A stretch of DNA of 49,060 nt from Bradyrhizobium jicamae (lineage in GTDB: Bacteria; Pseudomonadota; Alphaproteobacteria; Rhizobiales; Xanthobacteraceae): positions 528-49,587 of the forward strand of contig NZ_LLXZ01000205.1 of assembly GCF_001440395.1 (NCBI RefSeq), given 5' to 3'. Below the pieces are notes generated by a model. It searched no databases. It saw nothing but the letters and a program-made list of their open reading frames with translations, and was not told the origin of the DNA. Each line of letters opens with the position of its first letter. Position 1 is the stretch's first letter. Shown here in pieces: positions 1 to 8,495 of the stretch. A program made the translations under genes and the position numbers.

Positions 1-393
1 CTGACGCTGTCCCGGCGGCGCATTGGCGACGCCCGGCTGACCCGGCTGCGGCGGCTGAACGGCGACACCCGGCTGGGTGCCCTGCGGAGCGACGGTGGTT
101 CCGGGCGGCGGTGCCAGCGGCTGCGACTGGAAACTGCCAGGCGGCGGTGCGCCCTGCCCCGGCGGCGGCCGGTTCGGCGTCGGCAACAACCGCCCACGCG
201 GCAGTTCCGGCACTTCCTCGTCGTCGTCAGGGATTTGTTGCTGCTGCTGACTGCCGCGCGGAATGGCGCCCGGCGGCCGCAGCGGCGGATCGGAAAAGAT
301 ATTGCCGATCTGCGCCTGCGCCGGGGGCGCGAGCGAGGCCGTGGTGGCGGCGATCAGGGCCGCAAGACCGGTCAAGGCAATGGTTCGAAGCAT
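1..393 (-). CDS. Secreted proline-rich protein, N-terminal part (possibly DUF2155), cut by window edge
   Basis: An open frame runs leftward from the ATG at 393 and leaves the window in frame after 131 codons, so only the N-terminus is visible. It starts with a clear signal peptide (MLRTIALTGLAALIAATTAS, then an APPAQAQ cleavage region), followed by a Gln run and an acidic patch (PDDDEEVPEL). The rest is a long Pro/Gln/Gly-rich linker with PPG and QPG motifs. The mature protein should be periplasmic. The signal peptide plus Pro-rich linker resembles rhizobial DUF2155 proteins as I remember them. The domain itself lies outside the window, so that name is a guess. There is no strong ribosome binding site before the ATG. 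Confidence 0.7.
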   Translation of the reverse strand, partial: MLRTIALTGLAALIAATTASLAPPAQAQIGNIFSDPPLRPPGAIPRGSQQQQQIPDDDEEVPELPRGRLLPTPNRPPPGQGAPPPGSFQSQPLAPPPGTTVAPQGTQPGVAVQPPQPGQPGVANAPPGQRQ

Positions 394-676
394 CTCGCGC
401 GGCTTTAACAGGCGAATCGGGCTCGCGACATAGTACAGACTTATCCGCCGCTCGCGTCCCTCCCGGTTAACACGCTGAATACGGCGGGGAAAGGGCGGTT
501 TGCCCCCTTCCCGCCGCACTGAATCTGGCCTGGACGGACGCAAAACCGCCTTCCAGGCAGTCGTCCCATGACCTAGCCACGCCCCGTTTCAGATGAAATA
601 GTTGCCCCTTCGCGTGGCCCCGCGCGAAAAACATCAAAATCCGGGAAAACCGGACGAGCAGAGGAAACCCCAAGCT

Positions 677-1456
677 ATGCCCGATCGAATTCGCCTCGAT
701 GGCCGGGTTGCCGTCGTGACCGGCGCGGCCGGCGTCATCGGAACCGCAACCATTCGCCTGTTGGCCGAGCGCGGCGCCCGCATCGTCGCCGTCGACCGCA
801 GGGAGGACGACCTCAAGGCTGCCATCAGCGGCCTGCCCGCCTCCGCCGAAGCGCTCGCGGTCACGGCTGACGTTACCCAGGAAGGCGACGTCGCCGAGTA
901 TGTCCGCGCCACCGTCGACCGGTTCGGCACCATCGATGCGTTCTACAACAACGCCGGCATCGAGGGCGACATCAAGCCGATTCCGGAATATTCGCTGGAG
1001 AGTTTTCGTCGCGTGCTCGACGTCAACGTCGTCGGCGTCTTTCTCGGCATGAAGCACGTGCTGCCGGTGATGCTGAAACAGAACAAGGGCAGCATCATCA
1101 ACACGGCCTCGATCGCCGGCCTGATGGGATCGCCGATGATCGCCGTCTACAGCGCCAGCAAGCATGCCGTGATCGGGTTGACCAAGAGCGCCGCCTGGGA
1201 ATGCACCGGCACCGGCGTGCGGATCAATTGCGTCTGCCCCGGCCTGATCGACAGCCGGATGCTCAGCACGATCCTGCAGGGCCGCAATCCCGGCAACGAG
1301 CCGCCGCCGACCGAGAAGATCGTCGATCGAATTCCGGCGCGGCGGCTCGGACAGGCTTCCGAAGTCGCCTCCATCGTGGCGTTCCTTGCGTCAGACGAAG
1401 CAAGCTACGTCTCCGGCTCCGCCTACACCGTCGATGGTGGCCGCACGGCGGCGTGA
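677..1456 (+). CDS. SDR family NAD(P)-dependent oxidoreductase
   Basis: Short-chain dehydrogenase/reductase of 259 residues, the classical SDR size. Visible family signatures are the cofactor-binding glycine motif VVTGAAGVIG near residue 13 (Val replaces the usual Gly-Ile pair), the NNAG motif, the catalytic YSASK (Tyr and Lys) and the downstream NCVCPGLIDSRM segment. It ends with the common SDR C-terminus SGSAYTVDGG. The ATG at 677 follows gaggaaaccc. The frame also extends upstream to a TTG, but that segment is not SDR-like. The substrate cannot be predicted. The enzyme should be cytosolic and reduce or oxidise an alcohol/ketone pair. The neighbouring hydrolase on the same strand is separated by a palindromic repeat. 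Confidence 0.92.
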   Translation: MPDRIRLDGRVAVVTGAAGVIGTATIRLLAERGARIVAVDRREDDLKAAISGLPASAEALAVTADVTQEGDVAEYVRATVDRFGTIDAFYNNAGIEGDIKPIPEYSLESFRRVLDVNVVGVFLGMKHVLPVMLKQNKGSIINTASIAGLMGSPMIAVYSASKHAVIGLTKSAAWECTGTGVRINCVCPGLIDSRMLSTILQGRNPGNEPPPTEKIVDRIPARRLGQASEVASIVAFLASDEASYVSGSAYTVDGGRTAA

Positions 1457-1463
1457 CTAGCCG

Positions 1464-1546
1464 CGTCATTCCGGGGCGCATCGAAGATGCGAGCCCGGAA
1501 TCTCGAGATTCCGGGTTCGGTCTTTTCGGACCGCCCCGGAATGACG
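1464..1546. repeat. Palindromic intergenic repeat (cgtcattccgggg type)
   Basis: The outer arms CGTCATTCCGGGGC and GCCCCGGAATGACG are perfect reverse complements. Inside lies a perfect 22-bp palindrome at 1494-1515 centred on a CTCGAG. This is the kind of two-hairpin element found in many intergenic gaps of Bradyrhizobium relatives. It fills the gap between the SDR and hydrolase genes. Confidence 0.8.
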
Positions 1547-1573
1547 AAACTCAAAACCAAGGTATCAACCGAT

Positions 1574-2521
1574 ATGCCCGTTACGCTCGATCCCGATGCC
1601 GCCGCCGTCTACAAGGCTTTTCAGGACGCAGGCCGCCCCGCCTATGAGACGCTGACCGCACCGGAAGCGCGTGAATACTACCGGGCCGCCCGGGTTGTCA
1701 GTAATCCCGAGCCGCCCGCGCTGGAATCGAACAAGCCGCTCAATATCCCCGCGCCACACGGCGCGATACCGGCGCGCATCTACACGCCGAAGACGCTGCG
1801 AAAGAGCAATGGCCTTGCACCGTGCCTCGTCTTCTTTCACGGCGGCGGCTGGGTGATCGGCGATCTCGATACCCATGAGGTGGTTTGCCAGAAGCTTGCC
1901 CATGAGGGCGACCTGATCGTCATCTCCGTCGATTACCGGCTGGCACCGGAGCACAAATTCCCCGCCGCCATCGACGACGCCATCACCGCGACCAGATGGA
2001 TCGCCGCCAATGCCAATCAGCTCGGCATCGACGCGGGGCACCTGTTGGTCGGCGGCGATAGCGCCGGCGGCAATCTCGCCGCTGTCGTGGCGCTCGCCGC
2101 GCGCGACGGCGACGGCCCGAAACTTGCCGGTCAGGTGCTGGTCTATCCCGCCACTGATTTTGCGATGAAGCATCCCTCGCACAGCGAGCCCGAGACCAGC
2201 ATCCTCTTGACGCATTCCGTGATCAAATGGTTCTGCAACCACTATCTCAACGGCACGACCGATATCGATCACTGGAAGGCCTCACCCGCACGCGCCAAAA
2301 CGTTCGCGGGATTGCCGCCCGCCTATGTTCTGACCGCGGGCGCCGATCCGCTCCGCGACGAAGGCGCTGAATATGCCGCGCGGCTGAAGGAAGCCGGCGT
2401 GCCCGTGACCTATCGTCACTTCGCCGGCCAGTTCCACGGCTTCTTCACCATGGGCAAGCTGCTGCAGCAAGCCAATGTCGCCGTCAGCGAAATCGCCGCA
2501 TGGCTGAAGGCGCTGAAATAA
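1574..2521 (+). CDS. Alpha/beta hydrolase (HSL/GDSAG esterase type)
   Basis: Esterase/lipase of the hormone-sensitive lipase family, 315 residues. The oxyanion-hole motif HGGGW lies about 90 residues in, the nucleophile motif GDSAGG (Ser) follows around 155-160, and DPLRDEG (Asp) and the QFHGF histidine complete the triad near the C-terminus. It should hydrolyse short acyl esters in the cytosol. The frame is open upstream to 1487, but that part overlaps the palindromic repeat. The ATG at 1574, with an aaggt site about 10 bases upstream, gives the normal family N-terminus (PVTLDPDAAAVYKAF). The natural substrate is unknown. Confidence 0.93.
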   Translation: MPVTLDPDAAAVYKAFQDAGRPAYETLTAPEAREYYRAARVVSNPEPPALESNKPLNIPAPHGAIPARIYTPKTLRKSNGLAPCLVFFHGGGWVIGDLDTHEVVCQKLAHEGDLIVISVDYRLAPEHKFPAAIDDAITATRWIAANANQLGIDAGHLLVGGDSAGGNLAAVVALAARDGDGPKLAGQVLVYPATDFAMKHPSHSEPETSILLTHSVIKWFCNHYLNGTTDIDHWKASPARAKTFAGLPPAYVLTAGADPLRDEGAEYAARLKEAGVPVTYRHFAGQFHGFFTMGKLLQQANVAVSEIAAWLKALK

Positions 2522-2566
2522 CGCTACAGTACGCTCACATCCTTTTCGCGCACGTTCGAGGCCGTA

Positions 2567-3787
2567 GTGATCGACCCAATCGTTGTGTTTGGAATCCCCG
2601 TCGACTTCATCCTGTTTGCCCTGACGCTGCTCGGGGTCGCTTTATTCCATCACAAGACGCTTCAGGTCGCGCTCACCGGCCTCGCTGCGATCATCGCCTA
2701 CAAACTGATCTTCACCGGCTTCAAGCACGGCACCGGGGTGGCCGGCCTCGGCCACCATATGGCGCATGAATGGGTGACGCTCGCCAATCTGTTCCTGCTC
2801 CTGATGGGGTTTGCGCTGCTCTCGCGGCATTTCGAGGAAAGCCGGATTCCGGATGAGATGCCAGCGCTGTTGCCGGACGACTGGAAGGGTGGCGTCGTTC
2901 TGCTCTGCCTGGTGTTCGTGTTATCGAGCTTCCTCGACAATATCGCGGCAGCGCTGATCGGCGGCACCGTGGCGCGGCACGTCTTCCGCGGCAAGGTTCA
3001 CATCGGCTATCTCGCCGCCATCGTCGCAGCCTCGAACGCCGGTGGTGCCGGCAGCGTCGTCGGCGACACCACGACGACGATGATGTGGATCGCCGGCGTC
3101 AGTCCGCTCGCCGTGGTGGAAGCCTATATCGCGGCGATCGTCGCGATGCTGGTCTTCGCCGTGCCTGCCTCGATTCAGCAGCAGCGCTACTCGCCGATCC
3201 AGAAGGATCCGTCGAAAAGCGTGATGATCGATCCGGCGCGGGTCTTCATCGTCGCCGCCATCCTGATCGCCGCGCTCGCCGCCAACATCATCGCCAACGT
3301 GAAGTTCCCCGCTTTGCTCGATATCATCCCGGTGCTCGGCATCGCCGTCTGGGCGGTCATACTGCTGACGGCGGCATGGCGCGCGCCGGATTGGAAGGTG
3401 ATGCCGGAAACCTTCAAAGGTACGATCTTCCTGCTTGCACTGGTCACCGCGGCCTCGCTGATGCCGGTCGAGAAGCTGCCGGCTGCGTCATGGCCGACCA
3501 CGCTCGGCCTCGGATTCGTTTCCGCGGTGTTCGACAACATCCCCCTCACCGCGCTTGCGCTGAAACAAGGCGGCTATGATTGGGGATATCTCGCCTATGC
3601 CGTCGGCTTCGGCGGATCGATGATCTGGTTCGGATCGTCAGCCGGCGTCGCGCTGTCGAACATGTATCCGGAAGCTAAGTCGGTCGGCCGCTGGGTCGCC
3701 CATGGCTGGCCGGTGGCTGTGGCCTATGTCATCGGATTTTTCGTGATGCTGGCGGTGCTCGGCTGGCACCCCGACCGGCCGCATTAG
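2567..3787 (+). CDS. Citrate transporter/NhaD-like membrane permease
   Basis: Polytopic inner-membrane protein of 406 residues with about ten hydrophobic segments. It has the features of the ArsB/NhaD ion-transporter superfamily: a conserved SSFLDNIAAALIGG segment in the first half and a matching SAVFDNIPLTALAL segment in the second half. These are the paired Asp-Asn hairpin motifs of the inverted-repeat fold. VVGDTTTTMMWIAG is also typical of NhaD-like Na+/H+ antiporters. The likely role is sodium/proton exchange or organic-anion transport, and sequence alone does not separate them. The start is GTG at 2567, 45 bases after the hydrolase stop, so the two may be cotranscribed. Confidence 0.85.
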   Translation: MIDPIVVFGIPVDFILFALTLLGVALFHHKTLQVALTGLAAIIAYKLIFTGFKHGTGVAGLGHHMAHEWVTLANLFLLLMGFALLSRHFEESRIPDEMPALLPDDWKGGVVLLCLVFVLSSFLDNIAAALIGGTVARHVFRGKVHIGYLAAIVAASNAGGAGSVVGDTTTTMMWIAGVSPLAVVEAYIAAIVAMLVFAVPASIQQQRYSPIQKDPSKSVMIDPARVFIVAAILIAALAANIIANVKFPALLDIIPVLGIAVWAVILLTAAWRAPDWKVMPETFKGTIFLLALVTAASLMPVEKLPAASWPTTLGLGFVSAVFDNIPLTALALKQGGYDWGYLAYAVGFGGSMIWFGSSAGVALSNMYPEAKSVGRWVAHGWPVAVAYVIGFFVMLAVLGWHPDRPH

Positions 3788-3951
3788 CTTTGGCAAATGC
3801 GCACCAGAGGTAATGGCCTGCCCCTTCCCGGCCACCATCTTGTTGACCGGCGTCATCAAGCCGCAATCTCTCCCATTTTCGGGCTAGTCTTCGCGAATAA
3901 CGAATCTGCCTGCTGATTCGGCAGATGATCGTGACGCGCGGGGGTATTGCC

Positions 3952-4848
3952 ATGGCATTTTTTAAGCGCGAATTTTTTAAGCGGGAGCTCGACCCGATCG
4001 AGCGCTTCGAGAACGCGCTGAAGGAGAAATTGGCGGCCCGGCAGAAGCTGGCCGACCGCTTGAGTCTTGCAGAAACGGAACTTGCAGAGAAACGCACCGC
4101 GGCCGAACGGCTGGCGGTCGCAGGAGCCGCCGCTGCCCGGCTTGATCGGGCAGAAGCTGACATGCGTGCCGTCGAAGAGCGCACCAAGACATGGCGCGCC
4201 GCATTGGTGGAACATGACGAGCAGGTCGCATCAGCCGAGCGCGCACTGGCCGATGCCAAGGCACAGCGCGACCGCGACACGATGGCGGACCAGATCGAAG
4301 CGATGGCTACCGCGATCGAGCGCGCTGCGCCGGGATTTGACGCAAGCGCCACGACGCTGGTCGAGGCCGTCACCAAGGCTGCGCTGTCGATAGCGGACGC
4401 AACCAGGTTTTCGAACAACGTGGATGCCGTGCGTCGCGAAGTTCTCTCGGCAGCGGACTTGATATGTTGGGAGCTGCGATCCGCGGCGGTGCGCACACGT
4501 GCGGGCAACGCCAACCTGGCCGACCCCTCGCTGTCAGTGTCGGAACAACTGCTATCGCCCGAGGTTGATCGGCAGTTGATCTACACCCTCCATCCTCTGC
4601 TTTGGCGCGAGGACGGCGAGATACGCCGAGTTCCGGCCTTCGCGCTGGTCGGGTTGCCCAAGGCGCTGTTGCCCGTCGCGCTGCAGCATCAGCATGTGGA
4701 CCATCTCAACGCCCGCCGTGTGCAGACGCTGATGCATCTTCACGGCAGCGAAGGGCTCGGCGAACCCGAGGCTGACGATCCACAACTCGTGGATCTCGAC
4801 GCTTTGCTCTCAGAAGATAAGCCGAGCGCGCAAGCCGATGTTGCCTGA
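3952..4848 (+). CDS. Hypothetical coiled-coil protein
   Basis: A 298-residue soluble protein that I do not recognise. The N-terminus repeats FFKRE twice (MAFFKREFFKREL). Residues about 15-115 are rich in Ala, Glu, Lys and Arg with heptad-like spacing, predicting a long coiled coil. The middle part (about 115-180) is helical and Ala-rich. The C-terminal third has a compact region (VPAFALVGLPKALLPVALQH, then VQTLMHLHGSEGLG) and an acidic tail. There is no signal peptide or membrane segment. The ATG at 3952 has gcgggggt about 8 bases upstream and is preferred over the in-frame ATG at 3925. It stands alone between the permease and the EEP gene. An origin from a phage or plasmid cannot be shown. 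Confidence 0.75.
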   Translation: MAFFKREFFKRELDPIERFENALKEKLAARQKLADRLSLAETELAEKRTAAERLAVAGAAAARLDRAEADMRAVEERTKTWRAALVEHDEQVASAERALADAKAQRDRDTMADQIEAMATAIERAAPGFDASATTLVEAVTKAALSIADATRFSNNVDAVRREVLSAADLICWELRSAAVRTRAGNANLADPSLSVSEQLLSPEVDRQLIYTLHPLLWREDGEIRRVPAFALVGLPKALLPVALQHQHVDHLNARRVQTLMHLHGSEGLGEPEADDPQLVDLDALLSEDKPSAQADVA

Positions 4849-4932
4849 GCCGGCGCAGACGGCAACCGACGAGCGCTGAACCAACGCTTCCGGCGAACGT
4901 TATCCGGGTTCCATGAACCCGGATTTCGAGGG

Positions 4933-5775
4933 ATGCGGCTGCGCGTTGTCACGCTCAACGTCTGGAATCGGCAAGGCGACCCGAAGCGAACCGGTCTGAT
5001 CAACCGGGAACTGCGCCGGCTGGCCCCCGATCTCGTGTCGTTGCAGGAAGTCGCGAAATCGCCGGAAAGTTCGCAGCTCGACGAACTGATCCGCGACACC
5101 GGGCTGCATGGAACACATCAGGCCGACGTTCTGCGCACCATGCCGCCGCATGCCGATCGCTTCGGCGGCAACGCCGTTGCGACGCGATGGCCGCATCGCG
5201 TCGACGAAGTGCTCGACCTGCGCATGTCCGATGCGAACGACGTCCCCTGGTGCTCGCTGGCGGTAACGGTGCCGCTGCCCGGCGAAGGCGATCTTCTGTT
5301 CATCGCAGCCGCGACGTCGTGGCGGCTGGCCGCGGAAGCGGCGCGCGAGCGCCAGGTCGTGGCGCTGACGGACCTTGATGCGCGTCACCGCCGCGCGCTT
5401 CCCACCATCATCGCCGGCGATTTCAATGCAACGCCCGATGCAGCCAGCATTCGCTACCTCAGCGGGCTGCAGTCGCTCGGCGGGCGAAGCGTCAAGTATC
5501 ACGACGCGTGGCAAATCGCCGGCGAAGGTGAGGGCCATACCTGGAACACCGACAACCCAAGTGCAAAGTCGGAGATCGGCAAAATCGTCCGCCAGCCGCA
5601 TCATCGCCGCAGGATCGATTACGTGTTCGTGGGCTCCTGGGACGCCCATCCGAAAGCGACCTGCGAAGTTCGAGCCGCCTCGCTCGCGTTCGACCAACCG
5701 GTCGACGGCATCTGGCTCAGCGATCATTTTGGCGTGGTGGCCGATCTGGAAATCAGCGCAACGGCTTCCCAATAG
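4933..5775 (+). CDS. Endonuclease/exonuclease/phosphatase (EEP) family protein
   Basis: A 280-residue EEP-fold metal-dependent phosphodiesterase. All core motifs are present: TLNVWN at residues 7-12 (metal-binding Asn), LVSLQEV with Glu39, IIAGDFNATPD (Asp and Asn), the RRIDYVFVG strand, and the terminal SDHFGVVADL (Asp-His). No signal peptide is seen, so it is probably cytosolic. Family members cleave nucleic acids, inositol phosphates or sphingomyelin, so the substrate remains open. The ATG at 4933 directly follows a gag/gagg stretch. It is the middle of three same-strand genes with short gaps. Confidence 0.9.
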   Translation: MRLRVVTLNVWNRQGDPKRTGLINRELRRLAPDLVSLQEVAKSPESSQLDELIRDTGLHGTHQADVLRTMPPHADRFGGNAVATRWPHRVDEVLDLRMSDANDVPWCSLAVTVPLPGEGDLLFIAAATSWRLAAEAARERQVVALTDLDARHRRALPTIIAGDFNATPDAASIRYLSGLQSLGGRSVKYHDAWQIAGEGEGHTWNTDNPSAKSEIGKIVRQPHHRRRIDYVFVGSWDAHPKATCEVRAASLAFDQPVDGIWLSDHFGVVADLEISATASQ

Positions 5776-5890
5776 TTGCGGCGCAAGTTCCCCCGGAAAT
5801 CGGGTGGGCACCACGCCTCCATCCTGCGATCCCAAACGTTGACGAAGCAAGCCGTCGCGCTTGCAGCAAAGCAGCAGTTGGAGAAAGCCA

Positions 5891-6376
5891 ATGAAGTCCG
5901 AAAACAATCCGGCAAGCCGTAATCCGTTCGGCGTCATGGACGTTCCAAATCCCAATGATGATGGCGTGATGCAGTTCGCGGGCATCACGATGCCGGAAGA
6001 ATCCGCCACCGACGAAAATGCAAAGCCATGGAGCAACGGAGAAACCAACGACCGGCGCGACACGATCGAGGGCCAATGGTCGAGCCGCTGGAACGGAGCT
6101 GCGGACCCCACCATTCCCGGCGATACTCCCGATCAATGGAAACAGGGCCGCGGCGAGGCAAAGATCGTGGGAGACCGCGTCTACCTGCTGTTCGACTGGG
6201 ATTCCGGCGCGCGCCGAGGGCTGATCGACGCACAGCGCGAAGGCCCGCGGCGGCTGGTCGGCAAGTATATCAACCTGAACAACCCGGAGATCACGGTGCC
6301 CTGGGTCGGCCTCGTCGTGAGCGATCAGCGAATAGACGGTTACTTCTCGCAAGGCCGGGTGGATTTCCGCAGGTAA
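5891..6376 (+). CDS. Conserved hypothetical protein
   Basis: A 161-residue soluble protein not recognised as a named family. The first half is polar and Pro/Asn/Asp-rich (NPFGVMDVPNPNDDG) and probably disordered. The second half has alternating aromatic and charged residues (WSSRWNGAADP, VYLLFDWDSG, PWVGLVVSDQRIDGYF), which looks like a small beta-rich domain. The ATG at 5891 is preceded by ggagaaagcca. An in-frame TTG at 5861 exists but is less likely. It lies 115 bases after the EEP gene and converges on the glxA-type regulator. Confidence 0.72.
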   Translation: MKSENNPASRNPFGVMDVPNPNDDGVMQFAGITMPEESATDENAKPWSNGETNDRRDTIEGQWSSRWNGAADPTIPGDTPDQWKQGRGEAKIVGDRVYLLFDWDSGARRGLIDAQREGPRRLVGKYINLNNPEITVPWVGLVVSDQRIDGYFSQGRVDFRR

Positions 6377-6387
6377 CGGCTTTCCGC

Positions 6388-7326
6388 CTACCCTGCCCTT
6401 GCCGCGCGGCGCAGCGATTGCGGCGGCTGGCCGAAGGCACGGATGAAGGCGCGGCGCATCCGTTCGGGATCGCGAAAGCCGGTGGTTTGCGCGACGCGCT
6501 CGATCGCCTCGCTCGAAGACTGCACGCGCTGCCGCGCCACCTCGATGCGCAACCGCTCCACCGCTTTCGATGGCGTCGTGCCGGTCTCCGCCATGAAGGC
6601 GCGGGTGAAATGCCGCGAACTCATGCCGGCCTGCTCGGCGAGATCCTCGACGGTCAGCGGCGCATCGAGGTTCTCCCGCGCCCACGCCAGCAGCGGCCCG
6701 AAGCGGCCATTCGGCGCCTTCAATTCCAGGAGCGAGGAGAATTGCGACTGGCCGCCGCTGCGACGGTGATAGAGCACGAGCTGCTTGGCGGTCTTCTGCG
6801 CGATGTCGTCGCCGTAATCTTCCGCGATCATCGCCAGCGACAAATCGATACCGGCCGATATGCCGGCCGACGTCCAGACGTCGCCGTCGCGCACGAAGAT
6901 GCGGTCGGGCTCGAGCTTCACTTGCGGATAGGTTTTCAGAAAGTGCCGCGTGCGCTGCCAATGCGTGGTGGCGCGGCGGCCGTCGAGCAGGCCGGCTTCC
7001 GCAAGCACGTAGGCGCCGGAGCAGACGCTGGCGATGCGGACGCCACGTTTGGCCATCGCGCGCACGAAGCCAAGCGTCTTCTCGCAGGCGGCCGCCTGGC
7101 GCACACCCTCGCCGCCGGCGACGATCAGCGTCGTGATCGCGGATGCCGATTTCAATCCACGGGCGACGATCTCGACGCCCGATGACGAGCGCACCGGCCC
7201 CGGCATCACCGCCAGAACCCGGATCGATGGCGGCCCCTCGGCAAAGCGCGCCGCGATCTCGAACGCCGAAATCGGCCCGGCAGCATCGAGCAACTGGAAA
7301 TCCGGAAAGACGAGGACGCCGATCAT
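6388..7326 (-). CDS. GlxA family transcriptional regulator (DJ-1/PfpI plus AraC domains)
   Basis: A 312-residue regulator, the normal length for GlxA proteins. Residues 1-170 form a DJ-1/PfpI amidotransferase-like sensor domain (MIGVLVFPDFQLLDAAGP; elbow Cys in IASVCSGAYVL). Residues about 210-310 form an AraC-type DNA-binding domain with two helix-turn-helix units (VEDLAEQAGMSSRHFTRAF and IERVAQTTGFRDPERMRRAF). The frame is open upstream to 7803, but that part is antisense to the DJ-1 gene. The ATG at 7326 gives the family N-terminus. It is divergent from the DJ-1-type gene at 7439 with an inverted repeat between them, so it probably controls that gene and itself. Confidence 0.93.
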   Translation of the reverse strand: MIGVLVFPDFQLLDAAGPISAFEIAARFAEGPPSIRVLAVMPGPVRSSSGVEIVARGLKSASAITTLIVAGGEGVRQAAACEKTLGFVRAMAKRGVRIASVCSGAYVLAEAGLLDGRRATTHWQRTRHFLKTYPQVKLEPDRIFVRDGDVWTSAGISAGIDLSLAMIAEDYGDDIAQKTAKQLVLYHRRSGGQSQFSSLLELKAPNGRFGPLLAWARENLDAPLTVEDLAEQAGMSSRHFTRAFMAETGTTPSKAVERLRIEVARQRVQSSSEAIERVAQTTGFRDPERMRRAFIRAFGQPPQSLRRAARAG

Positions 7327-7350
7327 GAGATTTGCCCGTTTTTGGCTGAT

Positions 7351-7383
7351 GTCCTGAAATGAGGGAAAAATGCCATTTCGGAC
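7351..7383. promoter_or_regulatory. Inverted repeat between divergent glxA-type and DJ-1-type genes
   Basis: GTCCTGAAATG (7351-7361) and CATTTCGGAC (7374-7383) are reverse complements except for one extra T, separated by 12 bases. The site sits in the 112-bp divergent promoter region, 25 bp from one start codon and 56 bp from the other. AraC-family regulators commonly bind next to their own gene, so this is a plausible operator. No binding data are available. Confidence 0.5.
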
Positions 7384-7438
7384 GTGAGGCGACCATGTCA
7401 GGATGCCATCCGTCAAGCCAAATTTTCCGGAGGTCACG

Positions 7439-8143
7439 ATGTCCGCGCCGTCCCCGACACCCACGCCGCTGCAGATCGGTCTCGTGCTGTTCCCGCGCGT
7501 CACCCAGCTCGACTTCACCGGTCCCTTGCAGGTGTTCTCCAGCCTGCCCGGCGCGAAAGTGCATCTGATCTGGAAGCGGATCGAGCCGGTGACGAGCGAT
7601 TCCGTGCTGACGCTGACGCCGACGACGACCTTCGCCGAGTGCCCGCAGCTTGACGTCATCTGCGTGCCCGGCGGGTTCGGCACCGACGACATGATCAACG
7701 ACGAGGAGATGCTGGCCTTCCTGCGCCAGCAGGCCCCCGGCGCAAGATACATCACCTCGGTCTGCACGGGCTCGCTGGTGCTGGGGGCCGCCGGCCTGCT
7801 CAAGGGCTACCGCGCGGCGACGCACTGGACGGCGATGGACTTCCTTTCGGCGTTCGGCGCGATCCCGACCAGGACGCGCGTCTGCGTCGACCGCAACCGC
7901 GTCACCGGCGGCGGCGTCACCGCAGGCATCGATTTCGCGTTGACGCTGGTCTCGCTGCTGCACGACCAGCGGACTGCGGAAGCGATCCAGCTCCGCCTCG
8001 AATACAACCCGGCGCCGCCGTTCAATTCCGGCTCGCCCGACACCGCGCCGCCGGAAGTCCTCGCCATCATGAAGGAGAGGATTGCGCCAGCGCAGATCCG
8101 CCGCGGCGAGATGATCGAGCGCGCCGCCGCGCGGCTGGCGTAG
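7439..8143 (+). CDS. inhA: DJ-1/PfpI family protein, isonitrile hydratase-like
   Basis: A 234-residue protein of the DJ-1/PfpI superfamily, close to isonitrile hydratase (isocyanide to N-substituted formamide). The nucleophile elbow SVCTGS places Cys109-Thr110. Asp25 in QLDFTGP is the same distance ahead as Asp17 is from Cys101-Thr102 in the characterised Pseudomonas enzyme. The GGG..GIDFALTLV segment of that subfamily is also present. The start ATG at 7439 has a very good ribosome site (ggaggtcacg). It has no regulator domain and is divergent from the GlxA regulator, its likely controller. The name is a family assignment, and the substrate here is untested. Confidence 0.85.
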   Translation: MSAPSPTPTPLQIGLVLFPRVTQLDFTGPLQVFSSLPGAKVHLIWKRIEPVTSDSVLTLTPTTTFAECPQLDVICVPGGFGTDDMINDEEMLAFLRQQAPGARYITSVCTGSLVLGAAGLLKGYRAATHWTAMDFLSAFGAIPTRTRVCVDRNRVTGGGVTAGIDFALTLVSLLHDQRTAEAIQLRLEYNPAPPFNSGSPDTAPPEVLAIMKERIAPAQIRRGEMIERAAARLA

Positions 8144-8188
8144 CCTTTCGTGTCGGACACCTAACTGCTGGCGTCGAGCAAAATAGAA

Positions 8189-8225
8189 AAAGGCCGCCTG
8201 GTTACCCAGACGGCCTTTCCTTTCC
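8189..8225 (+). terminator. Rho-independent terminator after DJ-1-type gene
   Basis: Perfect arms AAAGGCCG (8189-8196) and CGGCCTTT (8211-8218) enclose an inner CTGG/CCAG stem with loop TTAC, followed by a T-rich stretch. The hairpin lies 45 bases after the stop codon at 8143. The rest of the 350-base gap up to 8495 shows no gene or convincing structure. Confidence 0.8.
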
Positions 8226-8495
8226 TACGGCAGCCACACATTAGCGGGCGATTTCAGGACTCTGCACCGGGGGCCTATCTCCCAGCCGTATCCTACTCGG
8301 TGGCCGCTGCTAGCCGGGACAGTCGCGATCTGGAGCCCGACACCGACGCGATGGTTTCCCATCTCCGTAAGATGGGTTCATTAAGCCGCGCCAACGCGGA
8401 AGGCGCAAGTCGGCGCCAGCGAGTGTCCCCGCTGATCCCGCTATTCACAGGGGTGTGGAATAGAAGGTGCGAGCTGCGCCTTCGCGCAAATCGTC

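Noticed and set aside
5753..7963. A 736-codon minus-strand frame
   Set aside because: It lies antisense to the EEP, hypothetical and DJ-1 genes and out of frame with the glxA-type gene; its composition is that of a high-GC shadow.
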